A stretch of DNA of 64,000 bases from the NCBI GenBank assembly GCA_964549495.1, contig CAZJWJ010000004.1:1-64000 (forward strand), read 5' to 3'. This document shows positions 15,157 to 24,600 of the stretch, one piece after another. The DNA is from JACKBJ01 sp964549495. Its GTDB lineage: Bacteria; Chloroflexota; Anaerolineae; Epilineales; Epilineaceae. The translations under genes were made by a program, and so were the position numbers. Positions within the stretch are counted from its first letter, which is position 1. Each line of letters opens with the position of its first letter. Under the pieces are notes generated by a model. That model was not told the DNA's origin, searched no databases, and worked only from the letters and a program-made list of their open reading frames with translations.

Positions 15157-16608
15157 GTGGCCCGGATCGATTCGGAGCCGTCGGGATCGGGCGAGGCGCC
15201 GCCGCGGTTGATGGCGGGCCTCGCCCGCGGCCGTGCGCGCTTCAATCGCGCCGAGTTCTGGGCCAGCCACGAAGCCTTCGAGATGGCCTGGGCCATCGCG
15301 GAGCCGGCCGACAAGGATCTGTTCAAGGGCTTGATCAAGGCCGGCGCCGCCTTCCACAAACTCATCGTCCAGGACAACCCCGGCGGCGCGCTGCGCCTGC
15401 TCGATGCCTCGCTGGCGCATCTGGCCCCTTGGCCCGAAGCCCACATGGGCTTGGCCTTGCGGCCTTTCACCGCGCAGCTTCGTCTATGGCGGGATCGGCT
15501 CGAGGCGGCCGCGGGTGGTCATGGCAGCATCCAGGGCTTGCCGCGCCTGGACTGGACGCCCGAGTTGGAGCGCCGCGCCTTGGGCGTCCGGCGCGCAAGC
15601 CTGCACGAGCTGCGACTGGGCGATCGCCGTTGTCTCTTGATCGAGCTGGTCGACGAGGCTGGCCGTCGAGGCTGGGGCGAATGTCTGTGGCCCTGGGGCC
15701 ATCATGGGCTGTGGAGCGCATTGACGAGCGCGCTGCTGCCGGCCTTGCTCAGCGAGAGCCTGCTGCACCCGGCCGAGTTTCCCATCCTCGGCGCCAGCAG
15801 CAGCGACGACGACTTCGCTCGCGCCGGACTCGAGGGCGCGGTCTGGGATCTATGGGCACGCCAACGGGATCTGCCGCTCACCCGCGCGATGGGGCTGGAG
15901 CCCCGCCGGCTCCCGCGGATCGGCCGCGCCCGATCGCTCGATCCCGCCGGTCTGCGCGCCGAGATCGACGCCCTGCGAACCGAAGGCTATCCGCACCTGC
16001 TCCTGCCGGCCCGCCCCAACGCCGATCGCCGGCTCCTGCCCGGACTGGTGGCCGATATGGACCGCCCTTGGTCGGTGGACCTGGGCCGAGCCTACCACCG
16101 TGCGGACCTCCGCGTGCTCGAAGCCATCGACCGCCTCGGGCCCGCCTGGCTGGCCGAGCCGGTGGCCGCCGAGGACGTCTCCGGTGCCCAGCGCATCTGT
16201 CGCCGGCTCGAGCGACCGGTGGCCCGCGGAGGCTGGCGCGGGACCCTGGATCTCGCGGGCGCCATGCGCTTGGGCAGTGCCGACATCGCGCTGATCGATC
16301 CGCAGATCTGCGGCCCCACGGCCGCGCTGAACATGCTGGACCTGGCCGGGGAACGGGACTTCCCGGCCGGGATCGGCGGCAGGGCGACCAGCCCGGTCGG
16401 GGCCGCGCTGGTCGCGAGCGTGGCCGTGCACCCCGCGGCTTGCCTGCCGGTCGACCTCGGACCGGTGCTGGGCTACGACGGTCGGACGCACATGCGTCCA
16501 GATTCACAGGGCTGCGTCGGTCCGCCGGAGGGGATGGGCATCGGACCGCCCCCTCCGGCTGAATGGATCATGACCCATCGCTGCCGGACTTGGCAGATCG
16601 GAGCCTGA
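15157..16608 (+). CDS. DUF309 - enolase-superfamily fusion, catalytic residues degenerate
   Basis: This 483-residue protein starts with GTG 2 nt after the dsbA-like stop. Residues 20-120 match the DUF309 helical domain (FNRAEFWASHEAFEMAW, LFKGLIKAGAAFHKL). Residues 130-470 resemble the capping domain and barrel of the enolase superfamily (o-succinylbenzoate synthase/muconate-cycloisomerase branch). The usual K-x-K at the end of the second strand reads LLLPARP. One expected metal ligand remains in WSVDLGRAY and one in WLAEPVAAED, but the third position reads PVARGGW. It may be an inactive or altered enzyme. No menaquinone gene is nearby. Confidence 0.65.
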   Translation: MARIDSEPSGSGEAPPRLMAGLARGRARFNRAEFWASHEAFEMAWAIAEPADKDLFKGLIKAGAAFHKLIVQDNPGGALRLLDASLAHLAPWPEAHMGLALRPFTAQLRLWRDRLEAAAGGHGSIQGLPRLDWTPELERRALGVRRASLHELRLGDRRCLLIELVDEAGRRGWGECLWPWGHHGLWSALTSALLPALLSESLLHPAEFPILGASSSDDDFARAGLEGAVWDLWARQRDLPLTRAMGLEPRRLPRIGRARSLDPAGLRAEIDALRTEGYPHLLLPARPNADRRLLPGLVADMDRPWSVDLGRAYHRADLRVLEAIDRLGPAWLAEPVAAEDVSGAQRICRRLERPVARGGWRGTLDLAGAMRLGSADIALIDPQICGPTAALNMLDLAGERDFPAGIGGRATSPVGAALVASVAVHPAACLPVDLGPVLGYDGRTHMRPDSQGCVGPPEGMGIGPPPPAEWIMTHRCRTWQIGA

Positions 16609-16612
16609 GCTC

Positions 16613-19456
16613 GTGTGCGGTGGTAAGCTGGCCAAGTCTGGCGCCGCGCTGCTCCGACTCCTGATCCTGGCGAGCCTCCTGGCCACCTGCATCGCCAGTC
16701 GGACGGCCGTCGAGCGATCGGGGCGGGAGGCAGGGCCGGTGGTGAGCGCCCAGGGGATCGTGCCCGAAGCGGCCGGCCCACCGGGGCCGGGGATCGGGCT
16801 GCAGCTCGATCCCTGGCCGCTCTCGGATCCGGACCTTCGCGCTCGATTGGAGGCCATCGCCGCGCTGGGGATCCGACATGCCCTGATCCCGCTCCATTGG
16901 TCCGCCGTCGAGAGCGAGCCGGGGCGCTACCGATGGGCGGATCTGGACCGGGTGCTGCAGCGCATGGCCGAGGCGGGGATCGCACCGAGCCTGCGCCTGC
17001 AGTCCGCACCGGACTGGGCACGGCGCGACCCTCCGCCTCCGGAGGATGTCTGGCTCTGCGGGCCACCCGAAGTCGATCTGGAAGCGATGGATGCCGCTGC
17101 CCCGCCTAGCGACCCGACCGCGCTGGGGCGTTTCGCTCGCGACCTTGCCGAGCGTCATGCTTCGCGCATCGACGCACTGGAAATCTGGCACGAGCCCAAC
17201 ATCTTGCCCGGCTGGCGTGCGCTGGGACCCGATCCCGAGGACTATGGTCGGCTGCTGCTGGCCGTGGCCGATGCGGTGGAGCCGGTGGCCCCAGATCTGC
17301 TCTTGATCTCTGCCGCTCCGGCGCCGGTGGTCATCGAGGCCTCGCCGGTCTGCTACATGTCCGACCTGGTCTTCCTCGATCGTCTGGCCCGAACGGGCGC
17401 GCTGGCACGGGTGGACGCGGTGGGCTGGCAGTCCCTGGCCCATGGCCTGCCGCCGGGCACGGCGCCCCGCGAGGAGGAGCTCGACTTCCGGCGGGTCGAG
17501 CTGGCGCGTTCCATCCTCGAGGACCATGGCCTGAGCCTGCCGATTTGGATCCAAGCTTGGGGTTGGCCTGGCGCGGCCGAGGACTTGGCCGATGTCGAAG
17601 GGCGTGAGATCGAACCGGCGGCGCTCCGAGCGGCGGTGGCCGACTGGTGCGGGCAAGCCTGGGACCTGGCCGCTCGCGACTGGCCATGGGTCGACCGGAT
17701 GTTCCTCTGGCAGCCGGTCGAGTCGGACGCAGCGGTGATGGCGCTCTGGGACGATCGTGGCCGTCCCACGGCCTTGGCCGAAGAAATGACCGAGGTCGCG
17801 TCCGGCCGGCTTCCGGGCCCCGAGCTTCCGCCGGCCGAGCCTTCGGGCCGCCTCGACGCCCTCCGCACCGCCTTCCGAACCTGGTGGACCGTGCTGGTGG
17901 CGGCCGGGCTCGGCATGGCGTTGATCTTGACCGGGATCTCCGAACGGCGCGGAGCCAAGAAGCTCCAGTTCGAGCTCCCGGGCCCGATCGCCGAGCGTCT
18001 CGATGCCGGCCGCAGGCGCGCGCGGCGGACCTGGGCACCGCTTCGAAGGGTCTCCATGGTCAGGCTGTCGCTGGCCTTCCTCGCATGCCTTCTGATCAAC
18101 GCCCTGGCGCCCTGGCCCTTGGCATCGCTCTCGCTCTTGGTCCTGCTGCTGCTGGCCATCGCAAGGCCGGCCGTGGCCTTGGGCGCCCTGACCGCTGGCC
18201 TGCCCTTCTTCTACTTCCATCCCCTGCAAGTCGGTCCGCGGCCGGTGAACGCCATCGTGCTGCTGCTCGCCTTGCTGCTCGTCGGTGTCGCGATCCGCGC
18301 CTGGCTCGACGGCCAGGGTCCGTCCGCCTTCGGAACCGACCGGGCAGCTGGCCGAAGCGGACTCGATCGAGCGGCCTTGCTGCTCTTGGTCTGGTCCGGC
18401 TTCTCCCCGCTGTGGGCCGAGCGGCCGGCGCTGGCCATCTACGAATGGCGCACCGTCATCCTCGAGCCGCTGCTGCTCTACGCGCTCTTGCGCTGCTGGC
18501 CGGATCGACGCCGGGCCGCGCGCATCGCCATGACCGGGCTCGTGCTCGGCGCCATCGCGGCCGCGATGCTCGGCCTCATCGGCGTGCTGGCCGTGGCGCT
18601 GGGTCTGGAGGGCCCTCTCTCCACCGGCGTGGCCGCCGAGGGGGTGCTACGAGCGCGCGGCCCCTACGGTTCGCCCAACAACCTGGCGCTCGTCTTGGGG
18701 CGAGCCTCGGCCGTCAGCCTGGCCTGGGCGCTGTGGGCTCCGCGGGGCCGAGCGTTTGCCCGCGGGGCGCTCGCGCCCCTGGCCTTGGGGATGCTGGCCA
18801 CCTTCAGCCGCGGCGCGGCGGTGGCGGGGCTTCCGGCCTTGGCGACCTGCACGGTCTGGATCGCGCGCCCGCGACCGAGTGGCCGGCTGCTGCTGCGCGG
18901 AGCGGGCCTCCTGCTCGTCCTGGCCCTGGCCCTGGCGCCCTTTGCCGGCAGCGAGCGCATCCGGGAGACCTTCGACCTGCAGCCGGGCTCGACGGCCCAC
19001 TATCGCTTGCGGCTGTGGCAGTCTTCCCTGCAGATGATCGAAGACCGACCCTGGCTGGGCTTCGGCCTGGACAACTTCCACGCCGCCTATCGCGATCGCT
19101 ACGTCCAGCGTGACGTGATCCAGGAGCGTGGGCTCAACCACCCGCACAACCTGCTGCTGGATTGGTGGACGCGGCTGGGGCTGCCCGGGCTGGTCCTCTT
19201 GCTGTGGCTGATCGCCGGCAACCTGCGGGCCGGCCTGCGAGCGCTGTCGATGGCGCGCGGCGAGGAAGCGCGAGCGGGTCCGGGTCCGCCTAGCGCAGCC
19301 TGGACGAGGGCGCTGGCCGGCGCGGGCCTGGGCATGCAGGTCTACGCTCTGGCCCACGGCTTGGTCGACAACCACTTCTTTCTGGTCGACCTGGCCAGTG
19401 CGTGGTGGATCGCCCAGGCCGGACTGCTGACGGCCGGTGACGCCAAGCGCTCGTAA
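16613..19456 (+). CDS. glycosidase-like domain fused to O-antigen ligase (Wzy_C) membrane protein
   Basis: This 947-residue two-part protein begins at a GTG 5 nt after the preceding gene. A signal/anchor (1-30) is followed by an extracellular (beta/alpha)8 region (about 60-400) like clan GH-A enzymes: PLHWSAVESEPGRYRW and acid/base motif EIWHEPN (Glu194). At the place of the nucleophile the sequence is PIWIQAWGW, with no Glu, so hydrolysis is doubtful. From about residue 425 come about ten membrane helices and the Wzy_C/O-antigen ligase signature RLRLWQSSLQMI...PWLGFGLDNF...HPHNLLLDWW. It probably joins polysaccharide to an acceptor on the outer face of the membrane, with the N-domain binding glycan. 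Confidence 0.78.
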   Translation: MCGGKLAKSGAALLRLLILASLLATCIASRTAVERSGREAGPVVSAQGIVPEAAGPPGPGIGLQLDPWPLSDPDLRARLEAIAALGIRHALIPLHWSAVESEPGRYRWADLDRVLQRMAEAGIAPSLRLQSAPDWARRDPPPPEDVWLCGPPEVDLEAMDAAAPPSDPTALGRFARDLAERHASRIDALEIWHEPNILPGWRALGPDPEDYGRLLLAVADAVEPVAPDLLLISAAPAPVVIEASPVCYMSDLVFLDRLARTGALARVDAVGWQSLAHGLPPGTAPREEELDFRRVELARSILEDHGLSLPIWIQAWGWPGAAEDLADVEGREIEPAALRAAVADWCGQAWDLAARDWPWVDRMFLWQPVESDAAVMALWDDRGRPTALAEEMTEVASGRLPGPELPPAEPSGRLDALRTAFRTWWTVLVAAGLGMALILTGISERRGAKKLQFELPGPIAERLDAGRRRARRTWAPLRRVSMVRLSLAFLACLLINALAPWPLASLSLLVLLLLAIARPAVALGALTAGLPFFYFHPLQVGPRPVNAIVLLLALLLVGVAIRAWLDGQGPSAFGTDRAAGRSGLDRAALLLLVWSGFSPLWAERPALAIYEWRTVILEPLLLYALLRCWPDRRRAARIAMTGLVLGAIAAAMLGLIGVLAVALGLEGPLSTGVAAEGVLRARGPYGSPNNLALVLGRASAVSLAWALWAPRGRAFARGALAPLALGMLATFSRGAAVAGLPALATCTVWIARPRPSGRLLLRGAGLLLVLALALAPFAGSERIRETFDLQPGSTAHYRLRLWQSSLQMIEDRPWLGFGLDNFHAAYRDRYVQRDVIQERGLNHPHNLLLDWWTRLGLPGLVLLLWLIAGNLRAGLRALSMARGEEARAGPGPPSAAWTRALAGAGLGMQVYALAHGLVDNHFFLVDLASAWWIAQAGLLTAGDAKRS

Positions 19457-19531
19457 AGCAATCAGAGGCGCGATTCGGACGCCGCTGCGCCGCCGTGTCG
19501 GTTGTGCCTCCAACTGCCTGACGAGCGCTTG

Positions 19532-19562
19532 GCTCCCCGATGACCAGCGGCCATCGGGGAGC
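19532..19562. terminator. stem-loop between convergent genes
   Basis: GCTCCCCGATG (19532-19542) pairs with CATCGGGGAGC (19552-19562). Only a short T-containing stretch follows on the plus strand. It probably terminates the ligase transcript. Confidence 0.5.
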
Positions 19563-19590
19563 TAGCTTGCCTGTGGCTGGCTAGCGCGAC

Positions 19591-19642
19591 GGCTCGAGAT
19601 CGTCGCGCGACCTCGAGCCCCGGGTCGGGAAGTCCGACCCGG
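19591..19642 (-). terminator. two hairpins downstream of the second kelch gene
   Basis: CCGGGTCGG/CCGACCCGG (19620-19642) and GGCTCGAG/CTCGAGCC (19591-19619) follow the kelch stop on the minus strand. Neither has a T tract. Confidence 0.4.
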
Positions 19643-19650
19643 AGCGGCGA

Positions 19651-21087
19651 TCAGGGACAGCCGGCCTTGTAGATCACGCCGTTGAAGAGCGGGTGGTAGG
19701 GGATGGCCTCGTTCTGCAGCGCCAGGTAGGTCTTGAGCGGGTTGGAGGGGCCGGGTGGCAGACCTGGGTTCAGCGGCTCGCCGAAGCCGCGGACGTTGTC
19801 GGCGTTGGCGATCGCGTCGTTGATGACCGCGGCGGGCACCCGCCGGCCCAGGTAGTCGCAGACCTTGGGCTGGCCCGGATTCGTCGACGGTCGGGTCGGC
19901 TCGGGCGTCGGCGTCGGCGCCGCGCGGCAGTCCAGCGCGTGGATGTCGCGGAAGGTCGTCTGGTTGTCGCTGCGGTCCTTGAATCGGGCTCGGCCGCCCT
20001 GCAGCACCGGCGATTGGAGGCGCAGTGCGTAGACCATGGTCGCGCCGACCAAGTCACGGAAGTTGCCTTCCAACTCCGACCAGCTGGGCGGATTGGTGCT
20101 CAGGTCCAGGCCCCAGGTGTCGGCCAGAACGTTCTCGTTGCCGGCGAAAGCGCCCTGCGTCACGCCGCCCTGCACGATCATCATGTTGCGCTGCGCGTCG
20201 AAGGCCGCGCTGTGAAAGAAGCGCGCCTTGGGCGGTAGCCCGCTGGTGTTGAGCGAGCGCCAGCTGGCCTGTCCCAAATCCGGATCCGAGAGATCCAGCG
20301 AGTAGACTCGGTTCTCGGCTAGGTTGTTGTCGCGGGTGCCGCCAAAGGCCAGCACGCGCTGCGCTTGGCTGTCGTAGACCAGGCTGGAGCCGAAGAGGTT
20401 CTGCGGCCCCCCGTTGGGTCCGTTCTCCCAGCGCATGTCCCCCGTCATCGGATCGAAGGTCAGGAACTGGGTACCCAGGTTGTCGGCCTCGCAGTCACCG
20501 GACTGTTGATCGGCCTCGTCCAAGGGGCAGTTCTTGGTGCCGCCCTGGACGACGATGATGTCGTGATTCGGCACGTAGACCGCGGCGGCGAAGACCCGCT
20601 GCTTGCCGCCGGGCGGGTTGGTCTTCTGCCACAGGTCCTCGTCGATGTCGAACATCTGCAGGTCGAACTTGCCCTCACCGGAAGCCTCCGCGCCACCGAT
20701 GAAGAAGGCCGCCGAGTCGTCGCCCTTGGGACGGAAGGCGCCGGCCGCGCCATAGCGCTGGGCGCGGGCGCCCGAGACCGAGGGCTCGCTCGAGCTGGCC
20801 TGGGCCGGATCCGTGTCCGAGAGGTCGAGTGCGGCCAGGGTGTCGGCTACGTCGCCGGCCTGGTTCACGCCGCCATAGGTGTAGGCTACGTTTTCGTTGC
20901 TGTCGTAGGCGGCGGCCGAAAAGTACAGTCCCCGCCGGGCCAGGGCCGGCAGGTCGTCCCAACTGCAGACGATGGGGCCGGACTGCTGAACCGGCGAGGC
21001 CGCGGCTTGGCCGCGGAGGCCGGCCACGAAGCCCAGCGCGAGCACGAGGCAGAGTAGATAGGCAAGTCTGCGCGTCCAGGGGTTCAT
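19651..21087 (-). CDS. second secreted kelch-type protein
   Basis: This 478-residue paralogue of the protein at 596-2284 starts at ATG 21087, fixed by AAGGAG 7 nt upstream. Longer in-frame starts would run into the tRNA gene. A signal peptide (1-30: basic, then LAYLLCLVLALGFVAGL) precedes kelch repeats (YTYGGVN, FIGGAEA, VQGGTKN, FGGTRDN, VQGGVTQG). A Pro/Thr linker and a C-terminal domain follow, ending PYHPLFNGVIYKAGCP, nearly the same as in the first kelch protein. No 11-bp repeat array is seen upstream. Function unknown; probably exported or surface attached. Confidence 0.75.
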   Translation of the reverse strand: MNPWTRRLAYLLCLVLALGFVAGLRGQAAASPVQQSGPIVCSWDDLPALARRGLYFSAAAYDSNENVAYTYGGVNQAGDVADTLAALDLSDTDPAQASSSEPSVSGARAQRYGAAGAFRPKGDDSAAFFIGGAEASGEGKFDLQMFDIDEDLWQKTNPPGGKQRVFAAAVYVPNHDIIVVQGGTKNCPLDEADQQSGDCEADNLGTQFLTFDPMTGDMRWENGPNGGPQNLFGSSLVYDSQAQRVLAFGGTRDNNLAENRVYSLDLSDPDLGQASWRSLNTSGLPPKARFFHSAAFDAQRNMMIVQGGVTQGAFAGNENVLADTWGLDLSTNPPSWSELEGNFRDLVGATMVYALRLQSPVLQGGRARFKDRSDNQTTFRDIHALDCRAAPTPTPEPTRPSTNPGQPKVCDYLGRRVPAAVINDAIANADNVRGFGEPLNPGLPPGPSNPLKTYLALQNEAIPYHPLFNGVIYKAGCP

Positions 21088-21272
21088 CGCAAATCTCCTT
21101 CGTCGGGCGCGAAAGGTGGAGGCGTCCGGCGGCCGCGTCGGGGAGCAGACCCAAGACCGACCGAGCGCGACGGCGAGTGCCGGTTGCCACGAGCAACAAG
21201 CTACAACGCGCCGAGCAGGCGCGATGCTACGCCGACTTGTCGGCGATCCGGCAGGCCTCGCCGGTCGGTCGA
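21088..21272. other. intergenic region between second kelch gene and tRNA-CAT
   Basis: No gene seen. It holds the AAGGAG ribosome site of the kelch gene and an inverted repeat GCCGAC-tt-GTCGGC (21231-21244) that might end the tRNA transcript. No T tract and no convincing promoter hexamers were found. Confidence 0.4.
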
Positions 21273-21345
21273 TGGGCCCACCAGGATTCGAACCTGGGAC
21301 CAACCGGTTATGAGCCGGCTGCTCTCACCGCTGAGCTATGGGCCC
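21273..21345 (-). tRNA. tRNA with CAT anticodon, probably Ile2 (lysidine type)
   Basis: A 73-nt cloverleaf with loop CTCATAA. Acceptor GGGCCCA/TGGGCCC and the body resemble bacterial tRNA-Ile(CAU), whose C34 is converted to lysidine. It is the third CAT gene in the window after initiator and elongator Met. Assignment to Ile2 rather than Met is by resemblance. Confidence 0.75.
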
Positions 21346-21396
21346 GGAGGCGGCCGCGCGGGCGCCGGGGCGGCGCCTTGCGGTAAGGATCGAAGG

Positions 21397-21546
<150 letters not shown>

Positions 21547-21558
21547 AAGCGCTGGCGA

Positions 21559-21587
21559 AGTATAGGATCGCCCCCGCGCCTGGTCAA
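21559..21587 (-). promoter_or_regulatory. promoter of the three-tRNA unit
   Basis: On the minus strand TTGACC (21587-21582) and TATACT (21564-21559) are 17 nt apart. The -35 lies in the loop, and the spacer in the left arm, of the hairpin at 21565-21605. Promoter and upstream terminator therefore share sequence. Confidence 0.75.
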
Positions 21588-21605
21588 CGGGCGCGGGGGC
21601 GATCC
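21565..21605 (-). terminator. 16-bp perfect hairpin after the VWA operon
   Basis: A perfect 16-bp GC-rich stem (21565-21580 with 21590-21605) and a 9-nt loop lie 3 nt past the stop codon of the VWA gene at 21609-25079. No T run follows on the minus strand, so termination efficiency is uncertain. Confidence 0.6.
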
Positions 21606-21608
21606 GGA

Positions 21609-24600
21609 TCAGGGCCAGTCCAGGTTGGGGCATTCGATGGTGTAGGCGATCTGGGAGTAGATGGCCTCCAGCTCGGCCGCCGTCGGCGCCTGGAAGACCA
21701 GGTCGGGCCGGCTGGCCACCGCCGAGAGCAGCTCGAAGTCCACGTCCTGTTCGTTGCCCAGGCCGATGGCCAGGACCAAGATGCCCGCGTCCTTGGCGCG
21801 CGCCGCGGCATCGATGCTGGCCGCTTCGATGCTTTCGTCGGCGACGCGGCCATCGGTCAGCAGCACCATCACGCGGTTGTGATCGGGCGCCGAGCGCTCG
21901 CCGGTCAACTCGTCCAGGGCCTCGGCGATGCCCAGGTCGATGCGGGTGCCCTGGAAGGTCTCCAGGCCGGCCAGGGCCTGGCGTACGGCCGCCAAGTCCC
22001 CGGTCAGGCCTTGCACCAAGCGCGACTGCTCGTCGAAGCTGACCAGGGCCACACGGTTGCCATCCTGGTCTTCGAGCAGGCCGGTGACGAAGCGGCCGGC
22101 CGCCTCGACGGCAGCCTCCAGGCGGGTCGGTCCCTCCTCGCCGGCGGCCGGCAAGGCCATGCTGCCCGAGGTGTCGGTGACCAGCACCACGTCGGCCAGG
22201 ATCTCGCGGTCCAAGCAGCGCTGCCAGAGCACCAGCGGCAGGAAGATCGGCTCGGGCGGCGGAGGCGTGTCGGTGGAGGGTGGCCGCGGCGTCGGGGTGG
22301 GGAAGGGGGTCGGCGTGAGGGTCGGCGTCGGCGGCAGCGACAAGACCTCCACCTCCGGAACCGGGAAGCGCAGGCTGCCGGTCTCGTCCAACCCGTCCGT
22401 GAAGTCTGCCGTGGCCTCGACGTTGGTCGGATGGCGGCCCAGCTGCTGCGGCTCCAGGGCATAGGACAGATCGATTCCGCCGAAGGGCAGATCGACCAGG
22501 TCCCAGGTCAGGATCTGTCCGGCGCGGCTGGGCGCCGGACCGGAGACCGGGCCGACGTAGCGCATGTTGGCCGGGATCTCGTCCTGGATCTGCATCCGGC
22601 GGGCCAGCACGGTCGCGCTGAGGCGCCGCGCGATCTCGCCGTAGATCTGGTCCAGTGTGCTCGAGTCCGGCGCGTAGTAGTTGTCCTCGGGACTGGAGGC
22701 CGAGCGGACCATCACCATGGGGTCGACCTGGCCGAAGCCGATGGTGAAGACCCGGGCACCGGCGCTGCGCTTGGCGCGGCGCGCGGCATCCAGCACCGCC
22801 GCTGGCTCGTCGTCCTTGCCATCGGTCAGCAAGACGATCACCCGGTCGGCCTCGGCCCGGCCGCGCGGGCCGGTCAATTCGTCGACGGCCAGGTTCATGG
22901 CCGCCGCGATGTTGGTCGCCCCCAGGGGCACCAGGCCCGTGATGGCGCTTCGGATCGCGGCCTCGTCGGCGGTCAGGCCCTGGGCCAGGCTGGCCGTGTT
23001 GTCGAAGGCCACTACCGCCAGGCGGTCCTGGCCGAAGTCGATGCCGTCGACGAAGGACAACGCGGCGGCGATGGTGTCGGTGATCTTGCCATCGGCCTGC
23101 ATGGAGTAGGACTTGTCGACGGCCAAGATGATGTCGGCACCGCTGCCGGCGCTGGGGCAGTCGCCGCCCAACGACAGGGTGACGGTCACGGTCTGGCCCA
23201 GGACCAGGCTGGCCGGCGCCGCCCGCTTGTCGCCCCGCAAGCTGCATCCGTCGCCGCGCCGCGGCGCCGGTTCGGGCTCGGCGTCCGGATCGCGAGCCCA
23301 GATGCGCAGGTTGCCGGCCGCGCGATCGACGGTATAGACCCGTCCCGCGTCGTCCACCGTCAGGTCGACCACCTCGCTGGCGCCGGCGGCCACCGAGGCG
23401 GCGTCCCATTCGGCCAGCAGCCGGCCATCGGCGGCGTATTCCTGCACCAGCCCGCCCTTGAAGAGCACGAAGAGCTGATCCTCGGGACCGGCCGCCATGC
23501 GGATGGGGATGCCCTCGACCGACCAGCCGCCGGCCGCCTGGCCATCCTCGAACACGGCGATCCGCCGATCGCCTCGCGCCGCGGCATAGATCCGCTCGCC
23601 CGAAGGGCCGTGCAGGGCGACCAGGTCCCACCACAGGCTCCAACCCTCGCCGGGGGTTTCGAGCGCGAAGCCCCCGATGGGGCGCAAGGTCTGGGTGATG
23701 CCGTAGTCGAGCATCTGCGAACCGGCGCTGTCGAGCAGGCCGACCCGCCGGCCGGCATCGTGCAGGCCGATGGCCGTACCCCATTGTTCGGTGTTGCCCC
23801 GGCGCAGGCGCAGGCTGGCGAGGACCGCGCCGTCCGGCGCCAGCTGGGTCAGGTGGCGCGGCTCGACCACGTAGAGAGCGCCAGCGGCGGTGGCCGTCAG
23901 GTCGACCGGTTCGAAGAGCCGGGTCGGCGCCAGACCGGGCACCCGCTGCAGGCTGGGTTGGCCCCGCGTGTCGAAGGCCTGCACCCGCGGCCAGGCATCC
24001 AACACATAGATCTGGCCATCGGCCCCGGCATGCACCGCCCGCGGCTCGTGGAAACGGCCCTGGGGAAAGCCCAGATAGGGCCGGTCCCAGATCCGCTCGC
24101 CATCGGCAGGCTTCCAGTCGAAGGCGATCAGCCCGTGCCAGGTGCGTTGCTCGTCGACCACCGTCGCCACCACGCCCTTGCGCGGCCAATGCGTCAGGCC
24201 GGCCAGACCGTCGCGGTACATGGCCTGGCGGCTGACCACCTCGCCGGCCGGATACCACAGGATGGCGCGCGCCGATTGTACGTAGAGCCCTCCGTCCTCG
24301 TCGACGCTGACGTCCCAGGGCGCCAGCTCCTGGTTGGGCTGGGCGATCTCCGCATCCAAGCCGCCGTCCGGGCGGTAGCTGGAGACCAGGCCCAGGGCCG
24401 GCCGCGTCACGCGCAGAAGGCCGTCCGGACCGAGGTCCAGGCCGCGCGGCTGTCCGTCGACGCTCCAGCGCGCCTCCACCTGGCCGTCGCGCGCGACGAC
24501 CACCTGCCCCCGCTCGGGCTCGCTGACGTAGACCCGGCCGCCTCCGGCGGCGATGCCCCAGGGCGAGTCGAGCTGCAGGTCCTCCCAGCGCTCGATCGGC

